The notes below the pieces were generated by a model that saw nothing but the letters and a program-made list of their open reading frames with translations, did no database searches and was not told where the DNA came from. Positions 8,204-17,825 of a stretch of 64,000 nucleotides of DNA are shown here, piece after piece. Each line of letters opens with the position of its first letter. Positions within the stretch are counted from its first letter, which is position 1. Source of the DNA: Rhodospirillaceae bacterium (GTDB taxonomy: Bacteria; Pseudomonadota; Alphaproteobacteria; Reyranellales; Reyranellaceae); the NCBI GenBank assembly GCA_009772935.1, contig WOUR01000018.1:61240-125239 (forward strand), written 5' to 3'. The translations under genes and the position numbers were made by a program.

Positions 8204-9460
8204 ATGAACCCCGTCAGCACTCGCCGCATCGTTGCGGCCGGTACCATCGGCAACCTGCTCGAATGGTACGATTTCGCGATCTACGGCTACTTTGCCGCCA
8301 CGATCGGGCGCGTCTTCTTTCCAGCCGAGAACGCCGTGGCGCAGGTCCTGGCCGCCTTCGGCATCTTCGCGCTGGGCTATCTGATGCGGCCACTGGGCGG
8401 CATGGTGGTCGGCCATATCGGCGATCGGCTCGGCAGGCGCGCCGCCCTCACCTTCTCGATCGCGGCCATGGCGGTCCCGACCTTCCTGGTGGGCCTCCTG
8501 CCGGGCTACGAGACGCTCGGGATGGCCGCGCCCATCCTCCTCACGCTGCTGCGCATGATCCAGGGCCTGTCGGTCGGCGGCGAGGCCACGACAGCGATGG
8601 TCTTCCTGGTCGAACAGGCGCCGGCCGGCCGCCGCGGCCTGGTCGGCAGCTTCTGCTCGCTGGCCGCCACCGGGGGGTTCCTCCTCGGCTCGGCGGTCGG
8701 CGCCATGTTCGCCGCCCTCCTGCCGGCGGATGCGCTGGCGGCCTGGGGCTGGCGCGTGCCGTTCCTGCTCGGCCTGGTGCTGGGCGTCGTCGGCTGGTGG
8801 ATCCGCCAGGTCATCGTCGAGGAGGCGCCGGCCAAGTCCGGCCACGGTTCGCCCCTGGCCGAGACCTTCCGCCGTCATGGCCGCGCCGTGATGCGTGTCG
8901 CCGGCATCACGGTCTTCAATGCCGTCGGCTTCTACCTGATGTTCCTCTACGTGGTGACCTGGCTGCAGACCGTCGACGGCATCCCGCCGGCGCGCGCCCT
9001 CGAGATCAATACCGTCAGCATGTTCTTCCTGCTCCCGGTGATGCTCCTGTCCGGCTGGCTCTCCGACCGCCTCGGCCGCCGCCCGCTGATGTTCGCGGCG
9101 ATGATCCTGGGATTCGCCGGCGCGCTGCCCTTCCTCTGGCTGATGCACCATCCCGATCCGAGGCTGATCCTTGCGGGACAACTCGCCCTGGTCGTGCCGG
9201 CCGGCATGGGGCTCGGCGTCCTTCCCTCCATCCTGACCGAGGCGGTGGCGGGTCGCGTCCGCTGCACCGCGATTTCGCTGGGCTACAACATCGCCTTCGG
9301 TGTCATCGGCGGCCTGACGCCGCTCACCGCCGCCTGGTTGATCGCGCGCACGGAGATGGACCTCAGCCCGGCCTGGCTGTTCATGGGCGCCGCCGCCGTC
9401 TCCTTCGCCACGCTCCTTACTTTCCGCGAGACGTCGCGCGACGCGACGCTGCCGCCGTGA
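8204..9460 (+). CDS. MFS transporter, metabolite:H+ symporter type, copy 2
   Basis: A 418-residue paralogue of the preceding carrier with the same blocks: GNLLEWYDFAIYGYF, LMRPLGGMVVGHIGDRLGR and LSDRLGRRPLMFA. Twelve hydrophobic segments are evident. The tandem arrangement indicates duplication, with divergence concentrated in the loops and second half. The stop codon overlaps the GTG start of the downstream amidohydrolase by 4 bases, so carrier and hydrolase are probably made together and the carrier may import the hydrolase substrate or a precursor. Confidence 0.9.
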   Translation: MNPVSTRRIVAAGTIGNLLEWYDFAIYGYFAATIGRVFFPAENAVAQVLAAFGIFALGYLMRPLGGMVVGHIGDRLGRRAALTFSIAAMAVPTFLVGLLPGYETLGMAAPILLTLLRMIQGLSVGGEATTAMVFLVEQAPAGRRGLVGSFCSLAATGGFLLGSAVGAMFAALLPADALAAWGWRVPFLLGLVLGVVGWWIRQVIVEEAPAKSGHGSPLAETFRRHGRAVMRVAGITVFNAVGFYLMFLYVVTWLQTVDGIPPARALEINTVSMFFLLPVMLLSGWLSDRLGRRPLMFAAMILGFAGALPFLWLMHHPDPRLILAGQLALVVPAGMGLGVLPSILTEAVAGRVRCTAISLGYNIAFGVIGGLTPLTAAWLIARTEMDLSPAWLFMGAAAVSFATLLTFRETSRDATLPP

Positions 9461-10326
9461 GGATCACCCGTCGCGCGCTGGCGCCAATGGTGCTGGCGGC
9501 CGCGACGCTCCCGGCCCGGGCGGCCCTCCCACCATGGGTCGACGCGCACACCCACGTCTTCGTGCGCGGGCTGAAGCTCGCCGTCGATGCACGCTATGCC
9601 CCGAACTACGACGCGTCGTGGGAAACGTTGCTGAAGCTGGCCGAAGCGTACGGCGTCGGCCGCGCGGTGCTGCTGCAGCCATCATTCCTGGGATACGACA
9701 ATTCGTACCTGTTCGATGCGCTCAAGGCCGCGCCGCAGCGCTGCCGCGGCGTGCCGTGGATCTCGCCGTCGGTCGAAACGCGGCCCGAAGAGTGGGAGGA
9801 GATGGCGCGGATCGGAGTCCGCGGCCTGCGCTTCCCGATTCTCGGCCTGCCGACCCCGCAATGGTCGGCCTATCACGAGATGCTGGGCGAGGCGCTGAAG
9901 CGGGACTGGCCGATCCATCTCTATGTCGAGAGCAAGCGCCTGCCCGAAATGCTGCCGTTCCTTCTCGACGGCGGCCACAAGGTGGTGATCCCACACTACG
10001 GCATGTTCGACCGCACGCTGGGACCGGCCCGCGATCCGGGCTTCAAGGTCCTGCTGGAGAGTGCACAAACCGGCCGCGTCTTCGTCGTGATGTGTGGCGC
10101 CTATCGCGTCGGCCCGGAGCGCGCCCGCCAGGCCGCCCCCATGCTGCTCGATGCCTTCGGCCCCGAGCGCCTGATGTGGGGCAGCGACTGGCCGCACACC
10201 GACACCGACCTCAACCGCGTCAAGACCTATCCGATCACGCTCAGGACATTCGAGGACTGGGTGCCGAACGAGGCGGCACGGCGAACCATATTGGTCGACA
10301 CGCCGACCAAGCTCTACGGGTTCTGA
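9457..10326 (+). CDS. Amidohydrolase family protein (Amidohydro_2) with Tat-like signal
   Basis: A 289-residue TIM-barrel metal-dependent hydrolase. The N-terminal metal motif DAHTHVF, a central HYGMFDRT and the C-terminal WGSDWPHTD are those of the Amidohydro_2 family (dicarboxylate lactonases, decarboxylases). The GTG at 9457 overlaps the MFS stop. The first 22 residues (ITRRALAPMV, then an alanine-rich stretch ending ARA) resemble a short twin-arginine signal, suggesting export. The same frame stays open far upstream across the MFS gene, but that part is an arginine-rich shadow. The substrate is unknown. Confidence 0.85.
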   Translation: MRITRRALAPMVLAAATLPARAALPPWVDAHTHVFVRGLKLAVDARYAPNYDASWETLLKLAEAYGVGRAVLLQPSFLGYDNSYLFDALKAAPQRCRGVPWISPSVETRPEEWEEMARIGVRGLRFPILGLPTPQWSAYHEMLGEALKRDWPIHLYVESKRLPEMLPFLLDGGHKVVIPHYGMFDRTLGPARDPGFKVLLESAQTGRVFVVMCGAYRVGPERARQAAPMLLDAFGPERLMWGSDWPHTDTDLNRVKTYPITLRTFEDWVPNEAARRTILVDTPTKLYGF

Positions 10327-10337
10327 GCTCAGCGAAT

Positions 10338-10405
10338 CATTGGAACGTGCCACTCCAGTGGCGCAATCATGATCATGAGCGCCACTGGAGTGGTGCGCTC
10401 CAATG
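10338..10405. repeat. Compound palindrome between convergent genes
   Basis: Two 27-base arms (10338-10364 and 10379-10405) are inverted copies with three differences. Two of these become G-U pairs in RNA, leaving one mismatch. The 14-base centre holds its own perfect palindrome TCATGATCATGA (10367-10378), and each arm contains a smaller dyad CCACT-CC-AGTGG. It fills the 83-base gap between the convergent amidohydrolase and persulfide dioxygenase genes. It could act as a two-way transcription stop, although no T-run follows, or be a mobile extragenic palindromic element. Confidence 0.75.
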
Positions 10406-10409
10406 AGTT

Positions 10410-11483
10410 CTACGCCGATCCACCTTCGACGGCGCGGCCCTCGGCGCGCCAGCGCAGCATGCCGCCGGGGAGGTTCGCCACGTCGGCGAGCCCTGCCTTA
10501 TTAAGGATCGCGGTCGCATGCGCGGAGCGGCTGCCGGCGCGACAGACGGCGACGATCGGCTTGTCCTTCGGCAATTCCTTGGCGCGGGCCGCCAGCTCGC
10601 CCAGGGGCACGAGCGTCGCTCCGCGAATGTGGCCGAGCGGACCCGAGAACTCGGCCGGCTCGCGCACGTCGACGATGTTCACCTTGCCAAGATTCTCCTC
10701 GAGCCAGTGCGGCTCAACCTCCCAGACACCGCCAAAGGTGAAGCGCAGCGGCGCCCAGCCAGGCTCCGCCGGCGGCGGGGTCTCGTTGCCGGGCTGGCCG
10801 CAGCGCAGGTTGGCGGGCACCGCCTCGTCGATCTTCTTCGGATGAGGCAGGTCGAGGTTCTTCATGTAGCCGACATAGTCGCTTTCGCCGATCTCGCCGC
10901 CCAGCCGGGGATTGAACCGTTTCTCCTCGATCACGCTGCTGACGGTGAGGCCGCGATAGTCGTGTGCGGGATAGAGCAGGCAGCTCTCGGGCAGCGCGAA
11001 GATGCGCGAGCGGACCGAGCGATAGAGAGCGCGCGGATCGCCCTGCTGGAAGTCGGTACGGCCGGAGCCCCGGATCAGCAGGCAGTCGCCGGTGAAGGCC
11101 ATGCTTTCGTCGTCGAGCACGTAGGTGACGCAACCCGAGGTGTGGCCGGGCGTGGCGCGGACCTCGAGCGAACGGCGGCCGAACTCGATACGGTCGCCGT
11201 CCTCCAGCAGCCGGTCGGCCCCTGCCGCGCCCGACGCCGCCGACAGCGCGATCTTGCTGCCCAGCCGCTGCTTCAGCAGCCAGGCGCCGGTGACATGATC
11301 GGCATGGACGTGGGTGTCGAGCGTCCAGGCGAGCGTGAGGCCGAGCTCGCCGACCAGAGCCGCATCGCGCCGCGCCTGCTCGAACACCGGGTCGATCAGC
11401 ACCGCCTCTTTCGAGACGCTGCAGCCGAGCAGGTACGTGTAGGTCGACGAGGTCGGGTCGAAGAGTTGGCGAAAGAGGAGCAT
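10410..11483 (-). CDS. Persulfide dioxygenase (ETHE1-like) fused to a rhodanese domain
   Basis: A 357-residue two-domain protein. Residues 1-240 are a metallo-beta-lactamase fold of the ETHE1/Blh type: THVHADH (His58, His60, Asp62, His63), TPGHTSGC (His114) and the TGDCLL aspartate (Asp133). Residues 260-357 are a rhodanese domain with active-site cysteine 314 in VCRAGSRSA. Such fusions oxidise glutathione persulfide to sulfite and exchange sulfane sulfur with thiosulfate. The ATG at 11483 is preceded by GAGGAGG at 8 bases; a GTG three codons upstream overlaps that sequence. It lies 13 bases after an aldo/keto reductase gene and is probably cotranscribed with it. Confidence 0.92.
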   Translation of the reverse strand: MLLFRQLFDPTSSTYTYLLGCSVSKEAVLIDPVFEQARRDAALVGELGLTLAWTLDTHVHADHVTGAWLLKQRLGSKIALSAASGAAGADRLLEDGDRIEFGRRSLEVRATPGHTSGCVTYVLDDESMAFTGDCLLIRGSGRTDFQQGDPRALYRSVRSRIFALPESCLLYPAHDYRGLTVSSVIEEKRFNPRLGGEIGESDYVGYMKNLDLPHPKKIDEAVPANLRCGQPGNETPPPAEPGWAPLRFTFGGVWEVEPHWLEENLGKVNIVDVREPAEFSGPLGHIRGATLVPLGELAARAKELPKDKPIVAVCRAGSRSAHATAILNKAGLADVANLPGGMLRWRAEGRAVEGGSA

Positions 11484-11496
11484 CGGCTTCACCTCC

Positions 11497-12447
11497 TCAG
11501 GCTGGTGCGCTGGCCTTGTCGAGGGCGGCGACCGACTCAGGATCGAGCTCCAGGGTCGTCGAATTGAGCACGTCGTCGAGCTGCTTCAGGCTGGTGGCGC
11601 TGACGATCGGCGCGGTGATCGACTTGCGCTGCAGAAGCCAGGCGAGCGCGACCTGTGCCAGCGTTGCGCCGTTCTTCTCGGCGGCATCGTCGAGCGCCTT
11701 CAGGACGGCCATGCCTTTCGGGTTGATGTACTTCTTCACGCCGGCGCCGCGCTGGGCGCTGCCGACATCGGCCTCTGACCGGTACTTGCCGGTCAGGAAG
11801 CCGCTGGCCAGCGAATAGTAGGGGATCACGCCGATGCCCTCCTTCAGGCACTCGTCCTCCAGCGCGCCCTCGAACAGGCCGCGCTCCATCAGGTTGTAGT
11901 GCGGCTGAAGGCTCTCGTAGCGTGGCAGCCCCTTCTCCTTCGCAATCTTCGCGGCCTCGGCCAGGCGCGGCGCCTCGAAGTTGGAGGCGCCGATGAACCG
12001 GATCTTGCCCGCCTTGATCAGCTCGCCGTAGGTCGCGAGGGTCTCTTCCTGGGGCGTATCCTTGTCGTCCTTGTGCGACTGGAAGAGGTCGATGCGGTCG
12101 GTGTTCAGGCGCTTCAGCGACGCCTCGACCGACTCCTTGATGTTCTTCGCCGAAAGCGCGCCGCTCGGCAGGCCCATGCCGCACTTGGTCGCGAGAATGA
12201 TCTTGTCGCGGTTCGACGGGTCCTTCTTCAGCCAGCTGCCGATCACCGTCTCGCTCTCGCCGCCCTTGTTGCCCGGGAACCAGCGCGAATAGACGTCGGC
12301 CGTGTCGACGAAGGAGAAGCCATGATCGACAAAGGCATCGAGCAGCTTGTGCGACGTCGCCTCGTCGGCCGTCCAGCCGAACACGTTGCCGCCGAAGGCG
12401 ATGGGAACGAATTCGAGGTCGGATTTTCCGAGTTTGCGCTTCTGCAT
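11497..12447 (-). CDS. Aldo/keto reductase
   Basis: A 316-residue NADPH-dependent (beta/alpha)8 oxidoreductase. The catalytic tetrad is readable: Asp48 and Tyr53 in FVDTADVYS, Lys88 in ATKCG and His125 in FQSHKDD. NADP-binding features appear late in the sequence ([18 protein letters not shown]). The length is normal for the family. It is the upstream partner of the persulfide dioxygenase-rhodanese gene (13-base gap) and follows the MscS-type gene by 19 bases on the same strand. The carbonyl substrate cannot be predicted. Confidence 0.92.
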   Translation of the reverse strand: MQKRKLGKSDLEFVPIAFGGNVFGWTADEATSHKLLDAFVDHGFSFVDTADVYSRWFPGNKGGESETVIGSWLKKDPSNRDKIILATKCGMGLPSGALSAKNIKESVEASLKRLNTDRIDLFQSHKDDKDTPQEETLATYGELIKAGKIRFIGASNFEAPRLAEAAKIAKEKGLPRYESLQPHYNLMERGLFEGALEDECLKEGIGVIPYYSLASGFLTGKYRSEADVGSAQRGAGVKKYINPKGMAVLKALDDAAEKNGATLAQVALAWLLQRKSITAPIVSATSLKQLDDVLNSTTLELDPESVAALDKASAPA

Positions 12448-12466
12448 TTTCCACTCCTCTGGAGGT

Positions 12467-14482
12467 CTATTCGGCGGCCTTGGCAGGCGCCGCAGATGTT
12501 TCCGACTTTGCTTCGGCCAACGGCGGCGCCGCGGGCGTTGCCGGGATCGGGAACAGGTAATTGTTTCCAGTTGCGAACTGGATGCCGAGCGCCGGGAACT
12601 GCTCGTACATGCGCCGGATCGCCATGCGCTGGACCATGGTGGGATTCTTCGGACGCGCCATGAACTTGAAGCGCACGATCAGCGAATTGTCCTTGATGTC
12701 GACCACGCCCTGCATCTTGAGCGGCTGCAGCAGGATGGGCTTGAACTGCGGCTCTTCCATCAGCTGCAGTCCAATCTTCTTCACCGTCTTGCGCAGCAGC
12801 TCGACATCCGTACCGTTGGCGAAGGCGATGTTGAACTTCACCACCGTCCAGTCGCGGCTGAAGTTCGTGATGTGTGCGATCTGGCCGAACGGGACGATGT
12901 TGAGCTGACCGTTCTGGTGGCGAAGCTTCAGCGAGCGGACGCTGAATCCCTCGACGGTGCCCTTCACCTTGCTGCAGTCCACATACTCGCCGATGCGGAA
13001 GGAGTCCTCGGCCAGGAAGAAGACGCCCGACACGATGTCCCGCACCAGCGACTGGCTGCCGAAGGAAACGGCCAGACCCAACACCGAGGCGCCGGCGATC
13101 AGCGGGGTGATGTTGACTCCGAGTTCCGCCAGCACCAGCAGGCCACCGATGACGGCGATGGTGGCGCCGGCAACGACCCGCAGCAGCGGCATCAGGGTGC
13201 GCAGCCGCGAGGCCGCGACCTGGACTTCCTCCTCCGAATCCCCCGAAACGTCCGCCGATGGCAATGGATTGGCGGCGATGTAGGAGTCCATGCGGTACTT
13301 CAGGAACCGCCAGCCGGCATAGATCGCCACCGCGGTCAGGGCCGCAACCTTGGCTCCGCGATCGTGGACAACCCATTCATCGGCCGTCGCCGCCGCCAGC
13401 ACGCGGACCATCAGCGCTTCGGCGATCAGGATCGCCACGTAAAGACGCACCAGCAGCCGCACGCAATCTGCCACCACGTCGCCCGCCATCGGCAGCTCGG
13501 AGACGATGTGCCGCGTGATCCGGTGCATCAGCGTTTCGAAAAGCAACAGGGCGATCAGCGCGGATTCGATGACGGCCAGGCCTCGCGCGGCGGTGCCGCT
13601 TTCCGTCAGCGCGGCATAGACCGAGGCCGCACCCAGGAGCACGTAGAAGGCGAGACCGCCCATCCACCAGTTGCGCGCCGCGTCGAGCTTGAGCTGGCGG
13701 CTGAACCCGGTGGGCGGCACCATGGCGGTCAGCCAGGCGGCCATGTCGAAGCGCCAGCGCCAGACGACGAGGACCAGCAGCACGGCGATCAGCGGCACAT
13801 AGAGGATGACGGCCGCGCTGATCATCTCGCGATTCGCGCCCGTCGCCTCGAGGACGCGCGCCGCGAGACTGCCCAGCAGCGGCAGCAGGATCACGAAGTC
13901 CAGGGCGACCAGCAGGCGACGTGCCGTGCCGTCATCCACCGGTGCGATGCGGCCCTCGGCCAGGTGCGGGCGCAGGAAGGCGCGGAACACCAGGTTGAAG
14001 GCGCGCCAGTAGACGAGCGCATGGAGCACCATCTGGCCAAGCTGCGAGCCAAGGCTGTCCGACGGGCCGAGAAACCCGAGCACCAGCCGGCCCGCAACGG
14101 CCAGCGCCACCAGCGCCAGCGCGTCGAGCAGCAGCGCCCGGAAGAAGGCGCGCAAGGGCGTCTTGCTGGCCAGCCGGTCGAAGGCGCTGACCCGGGCGCG
14201 GCTCAGGATCAGCCGGGCGATGAACTCGGCCATGAGAGCGGCCACGACGATGCCGACCAGGAGGAGCGCGGTGCGACCGCCTATTGCTTGCGGCAGGGCC
14301 AGGAGATGCGCACCGAGTGCGGGAAGCTGTGCGACCGTGAACTCGAAGCGCTCGGTCATCAGCAACAGGAACCCGGCCGTGGCGGTGTGGCCTCCCGTCA
14401 CTGTCTGGGCCAACGCCGGAAACGCCCAGGTGGCGGCCAGGGCACCGATCGCGAAGGCGCCGCCACAGCTTGACCGCTTCAT
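12467..14482 (-). CDS. Large mechanosensitive ion channel family protein (MscS superfamily)
   Basis: A 671-residue membrane protein. It starts with a signal peptide (FAIGALAATWAFPALAQ), followed by about ten hydrophobic segments and then the MscS core at roughly residues 430-620. The pore helix region reads LIAGASVLGLAVSFGSQSLV, and the beta-domain motif is FRIGEYVDCSKVKGTVEGF. The C-terminus is rich in proline and alanine. This layout matches the large YbiO-like members rather than the 286-residue MscS. It should open on membrane tension to release solutes during osmotic downshock. Confidence 0.9.
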   Translation of the reverse strand: MKRSSCGGAFAIGALAATWAFPALAQTVTGGHTATAGFLLLMTERFEFTVAQLPALGAHLLALPQAIGGRTALLLVGIVVAALMAEFIARLILSRARVSAFDRLASKTPLRAFFRALLLDALALVALAVAGRLVLGFLGPSDSLGSQLGQMVLHALVYWRAFNLVFRAFLRPHLAEGRIAPVDDGTARRLLVALDFVILLPLLGSLAARVLEATGANREMISAAVILYVPLIAVLLVLVVWRWRFDMAAWLTAMVPPTGFSRQLKLDAARNWWMGGLAFYVLLGAASVYAALTESGTAARGLAVIESALIALLLFETLMHRITRHIVSELPMAGDVVADCVRLLVRLYVAILIAEALMVRVLAAATADEWVVHDRGAKVAALTAVAIYAGWRFLKYRMDSYIAANPLPSADVSGDSEEEVQVAASRLRTLMPLLRVVAGATIAVIGGLLVLAELGVNITPLIAGASVLGLAVSFGSQSLVRDIVSGVFFLAEDSFRIGEYVDCSKVKGTVEGFSVRSLKLRHQNGQLNIVPFGQIAHITNFSRDWTVVKFNIAFANGTDVELLRKTVKKIGLQLMEEPQFKPILLQPLKMQGVVDIKDNSLIVRFKFMARPKNPTMVQRMAIRRMYEQFPALGIQFATGNNYLFPIPATPAAPPLAEAKSETSAAPAKAAE

Positions 14483-14565
14483 TGATTTTCCCCCAAAGGA
14501 TGTCTTCCCGACCCTAAGGCAATTGGCGCCCAGCCGCCAGACGACACGACAGGAGACACGCCCCC

Positions 14566-16212
14566 ATGCTCGGCCTCATGCAGGATCGCCCGCTTCTGAT
14601 TTCGCAGCTCATCGAGCATGCCGCCCTCAACCATGGCGATACCGAGATCGTCTCCCGCACCGTCGAAGGCCCGATCCACCGCTACACCTATCGCGATGCG
14701 AACAGGCGGGCGAAGAAGGTGGCAGAGGCCCTTCTCGCCCTCGGGATCAAGGTCGGCGACCGCATCGGAACGCTGGCCTGGAACGGCTACCGCCACTTCG
14801 AGCTCTACTACGGCATCTCCGGCATGGGCGCGGTGTGCCACACGATCAACCCGAGGCTCTTCCCCGAGCAGATCGTCTACATCGTGAACCACGCCGAGGA
14901 TCAGCTCCTCTTCGTCGATCTCAACCTTCTCCCCGCCGTCGAGAAGCTGCTGCCGCTGATGAAGGGCGTGCGCCACGTCGTGGCGATGACCGACCGCGCG
15001 CACCTTCCCAAGGACTGCAATATCCCCAACCTGCTGGTCTACGAGGAGCTGATCGCCGACAAGCCCGGCACCTACGAGTGGCCGGAGTTCGATGAGCGCA
15101 CCGCCTCGTCGCTCTGTTACACGTCGGGCACGACGGGCAATCCCAAGGGCGTGCTCTATCATCACCGCTCCACCATCCTGCACGCCTATGGCGCCGCCTT
15201 GCCCGACACGCTGAACCTGTCGGCGCGCTCGGTGGTGCTGCCGGTCGTGCCGATGTTCCACGTCAACGCCTGGGGCCTGCCCTACTCGGCGGCGCTGGTC
15301 GGCGCCAAGCTGGTCTTCCCCGGGGTCGCGCTCGACGGCGCGAGCCTGCACGAACTTTTCGAGAAGGAGCGCGTCACCTTCACCGCCGGCGTGCCGACCG
15401 TGTGGCTCGCGCTGCTGAACCACATGAAGGCCAACAAGCTCAAGCTCTCGACCGTCAAGTACGCGGTGATCGGCGGCTCGGCCGCGCCGCCCGCCATGAT
15501 CGAGACCTTCGACAAGGAGTTCGGCGTCGAGGTGCTGCATGCCTGGGGCATGAGCGAGATGAGCCCGCTCGGCACGGTCAACCATCCCAAGGAGAAGCAT
15601 CTCGACTTCTTGCCCGCCGACCTGCTGCAGGTGCGCCTGAAGCAGGGCCGCCCGCCCTATGGCGTCGAGATGATGATCGTCGACGATGCCGGCAACGAAT
15701 TGCCGCGCGACGGCAAGGCGTTCGGTGACCTGCTGGTGCGCGGGCCCTGGATCACCTCGGGCTACTTCAAGGGCGAGGGCGGCGAGGTCCTGCGGGAGAT
15801 CGTGGGCAAGGGCGGCGGCTGGTTCGCCACCGGCGACGTCGCCACGATCGATCCCGATGGCTACATGCAGATCACCGACCGTTCCAAGGACGTGATCAAG
15901 TCCGGCGGCGAATGGATCAGCTCGATCGACCTCGAGAACGCCGCCATGGCCCACCCCGCGGTCGCCGAAGCGGCCGTGATCGGCGTCGCGCATCCGAAGT
16001 GGGACGAACGTCCTCTGCTCATCATCCACAAGAAGCCCGACGCCCAGATCGACAAGCAGGAGCTGGTCGAGTTCCTCGCGTCCAAGGTCGCCAAGTGGTG
16101 GCTGCCCGACGACGTGCAGTTCGTCGAGGCGATCCCTCACACGGCCACCGGCAAGATCCTGAAGACCCGCCTGCGCGAGGACTTCAAGGACTACAAGCTG
16201 CCGACGGCATGA
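14566..16212 (+). CDS. Acyl-CoA ligase, DmdB-like (medium/3-methylthiopropionate type), copy 1
   Basis: A 548-residue adenylate-forming enzyme. The AMP-binding loop [12 protein letters not shown] is at about residue 185, the A5-type region is [12 protein letters not shown], the hinge is [16 protein letters not shown], and the catalytic lysine is in [11 protein letters not shown] near the C-terminus. The highly conserved [12 protein letters not shown] run is typical of 3-(methylthio)propionyl-CoA ligase-like proteins. It ligates CoA to a short or medium carboxylic acid. A close paralogue sits at 20400-22031. It stands alone between the divergent MscS gene and a convergent DUF1772 gene. Confidence 0.92.
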   Translation: MLGLMQDRPLLISQLIEHAALNHGDTEIVSRTVEGPIHRYTYRDANRRAKKVAEALLALGIKVGDRIGTLAWNGYRHFELYYGISGMGAVCHTINPRLFPEQIVYIVNHAEDQLLFVDLNLLPAVEKLLPLMKGVRHVVAMTDRAHLPKDCNIPNLLVYEELIADKPGTYEWPEFDERTASSLCYTSGTTGNPKGVLYHHRSTILHAYGAALPDTLNLSARSVVLPVVPMFHVNAWGLPYSAALVGAKLVFPGVALDGASLHELFEKERVTFTAGVPTVWLALLNHMKANKLKLSTVKYAVIGGSAAPPAMIETFDKEFGVEVLHAWGMSEMSPLGTVNHPKEKHLDFLPADLLQVRLKQGRPPYGVEMMIVDDAGNELPRDGKAFGDLLVRGPWITSGYFKGEGGEVLREIVGKGGGWFATGDVATIDPDGYMQITDRSKDVIKSGGEWISSIDLENAAMAHPAVAEAAVIGVAHPKWDERPLLIIHKKPDAQIDKQELVEFLASKVAKWWLPDDVQFVEAIPHTATGKILKTRLREDFKDYKLPTA

Positions 16213-16214
16213 CT

Positions 16215-16302
16215 AAGGATCCTTCACTTCGCTCCGGCGCGGAGACTACCCCGAGCGCGATGACATGCATTGGTGTCATCCCGAACGAAGTGAGGGATGC
16301 TT
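16215..16302. repeat. Dispersed hairpin repeat, copy 1
   Basis: The arms 16215-16237 and 16280-16302 are inverted copies (23 bases, 4 differences) carrying the motif CTTCGNTC-GG and ATCCCGAACGAAGTGAGGGA. Inside lies a second perfect dyad, GATGACA (16259-16265) with TGTCATC (16274-16280). A related element with longer arms is at 41346-41412. Both lie in convergent gaps. This looks like a family of extragenic palindromes that would fold into long hairpins in either transcript. Confidence 0.7.
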
Positions 16303-16316
16303 CTATTCTTCGGACG

Positions 16317-16748
16317 TCAACTCAGCGCCGCCCAGAGAAACAGCAAGGTCGCGCCGATGCCGAGCATCGTGCGCTTCGCGTGCAGCTTGCCCCAGCGGCG
16401 TAGAAGCGTGTGGCTGTCCTCGCCGGCATCGTCGAGTTCGATCGCCTTCAGCTCGTTGTTGACCGGCATGATCATCAGGGCCGTGTAGGCCCAGTTGGAG
16501 CCCATGAGGATCGCGCCGACGATCCAGAGTTCGTCGCGCGTCTGCCACCAGGCCGCGATGCCCAGCACGAAGCCCAGCGCGGCCAGCGATCCCTGCATGA
16601 TCGTGCCGCGCCGGTAGGCGGGCTTCCATTGCTGGAGCTGCGCGCGGTCGTCGAGTTCGGACCGCGCCGGATGCTCGGCGAAGCTCACGTAGAACGCCGC
16701 GCCGGCGAAGAGCGACGCCGTTACCAGGGCGAGGATTCCGAAGATCAT
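16317..16748 (-). CDS. DUF1772 family small membrane protein
   Basis: A 143-residue protein with four hydrophobic segments, among them ILALVTASLFAGAAFYVSF at the N-terminus and TMLGIGATLLFLWAALS at the C-terminus. The motif FAEHPAR after helix 1 and PVNNELKAIE in the loop before the last helix are hallmarks of the DUF1772 (anthrone oxygenase-like) family. The start is the ATG at 16748. It is divergent from the IPNS-like operon and convergent with the acyl-CoA ligase. Its function in bacteria is unknown. Confidence 0.85.
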   Translation of the reverse strand: MIFGILALVTASLFAGAAFYVSFAEHPARSELDDRAQLQQWKPAYRRGTIMQGSLAALGFVLGIAAWWQTRDELWIVGAILMGSNWAYTALMIMPVNNELKAIELDDAGEDSHTLLRRWGKLHAKRTMLGIGATLLFLWAALS

Positions 16749-16838
16749 GACATTCCTTCCGTGCCCGCTGGACCGCGGCGCCGTGACGGCATTATCGTCC
16801 GTTCTGGGCGGAATGGGGAGCCCGAGGAGGAGCAGACC

Positions 16839-17825
16839 GTGGCCACCGAAACGATACCCGTCATCGATCTCGGCCCCTATCTCGCAGGCGAGCCCGGCGC
16901 GATGGACCGCACGGCGAAGGAACTGCGCTTCGCGCTCACCGAGATCGGCTTCTACTTCATCGTGAACCACGGCATCGCGCGCGAGAAGATCGCCGCCATG
17001 TTCGCCGAGGTGAAGCGTTTTCACGACCAGCCGCTCGAGAAGAAGCTCGAACTGAAGCTCGACCAGCACAATACCGGCTACCTGCCGATGCGCGGCAACA
17101 CGCTGCGCACCTCGACCGTTCAGACCGGCACCAAGGCCAACCTCAACGAGGCCTTCTTCGTGAAGCGCGAGATGGCGCCGGATCATCCCGACGTTCTGTC
17201 GGGTCGCCGCTTCCGCGGCCTCAACCGCTGGCCCGACCTGCCGGGCTTCCGCGACACCGTCGTCGACTATTGCAACGAAATGGAGCGGCTGGTGCAGAAG
17301 ATGGTGCGGCTCTACGCCTGCGCCCTCGACCTGCCGGCGAGCTATTTCGACACGGCTTTCTCCGAGCCGATGTTCTCGATGCGCATGACGCACTATCCGC
17401 CGCAGGAGGGACCCATCGATGACGAATTCGGCCTGGCCCCTCACACCGACACCAGCTTCCTCACCCTGCTGGCCCCCAACGAGGTGCAGGGCCTGTCGAT
17501 TCGCAGCCAGAGCGGCACCTGGATCGACATGCCGGCCATCGATAATGCCTATGTCGTCAACGGCGGCCAGATGCTGCAGCGCTACACCAACGACACGTTC
17601 CTGGCGACGCCGCACCGCGCGATCAACAAGACGGCCGGCGCCCGCTATGCCCTGCCCTTCTTCTGCGACAGCGGCATCGACTGGCCGGTCGCCGCGGTGC
17701 CGACCACGGTCGGTCCCGACAAGCCACCTAAATATCCGACGACCTGGTACAGCGACTACATGACCTGGTACCTGAAGCGGAACTACGACGTGCTCAACCA
17801 GGGGGCCCAGCAGGCCGCCGAATGA
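16839..17825 (+). CDS. Isopenicillin N synthase-like 2-oxoglutarate/Fe(II) oxygenase, copy 1
   Basis: A 328-residue non-haem iron oxygenase. The DIOX_N region starts with IPVIDLGPYLAGE. The iron-binding triad is His202 and Asp204 (APHTDTSF) and His259 (ATPHRA), with Arg269 (ARYALPFF) for the co-substrate carboxylate. The GTG start is preceded by GAGGAGGAG at good spacing; the frame is open upstream but codes for an arginine-rich shadow. It overlaps the next, paralogous gene by 4 bases and opens a five-gene operon (two oxygenases, VOC, enolase-superfamily, acyl-CoA ligase). A hydroxylation or ring-forming step early in a catabolic route is likely. Confidence 0.9.
   Translation: MATETIPVIDLGPYLAGEPGAMDRTAKELRFALTEIGFYFIVNHGIAREKIAAMFAEVKRFHDQPLEKKLELKLDQHNTGYLPMRGNTLRTSTVQTGTKANLNEAFFVKREMAPDHPDVLSGRRFRGLNRWPDLPGFRDTVVDYCNEMERLVQKMVRLYACALDLPASYFDTAFSEPMFSMRMTHYPPQEGPIDDEFGLAPHTDTSFLTLLAPNEVQGLSIRSQSGTWIDMPAIDNAYVVNGGQMLQRYTNDTFLATPHRAINKTAGARYALPFFCDSGIDWPVAAVPTTVGPDKPPKYPTTWYSDYMTWYLKRNYDVLNQGAQQAAE

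Noticed and set aside
8263..9456. Long open frame upstream of, and in frame with, the amidohydrolase
   Set aside because: It lies across the second MFS gene in another frame and is arginine/proline-rich with no family resemblance; the GTG at 9457 starts the real protein.
12347..14473. A 708-codon open frame antisense to the MscS-type gene
   Set aside because: Same shadow effect; composition dominated by Arg, Gln, His, Asp, no motifs.
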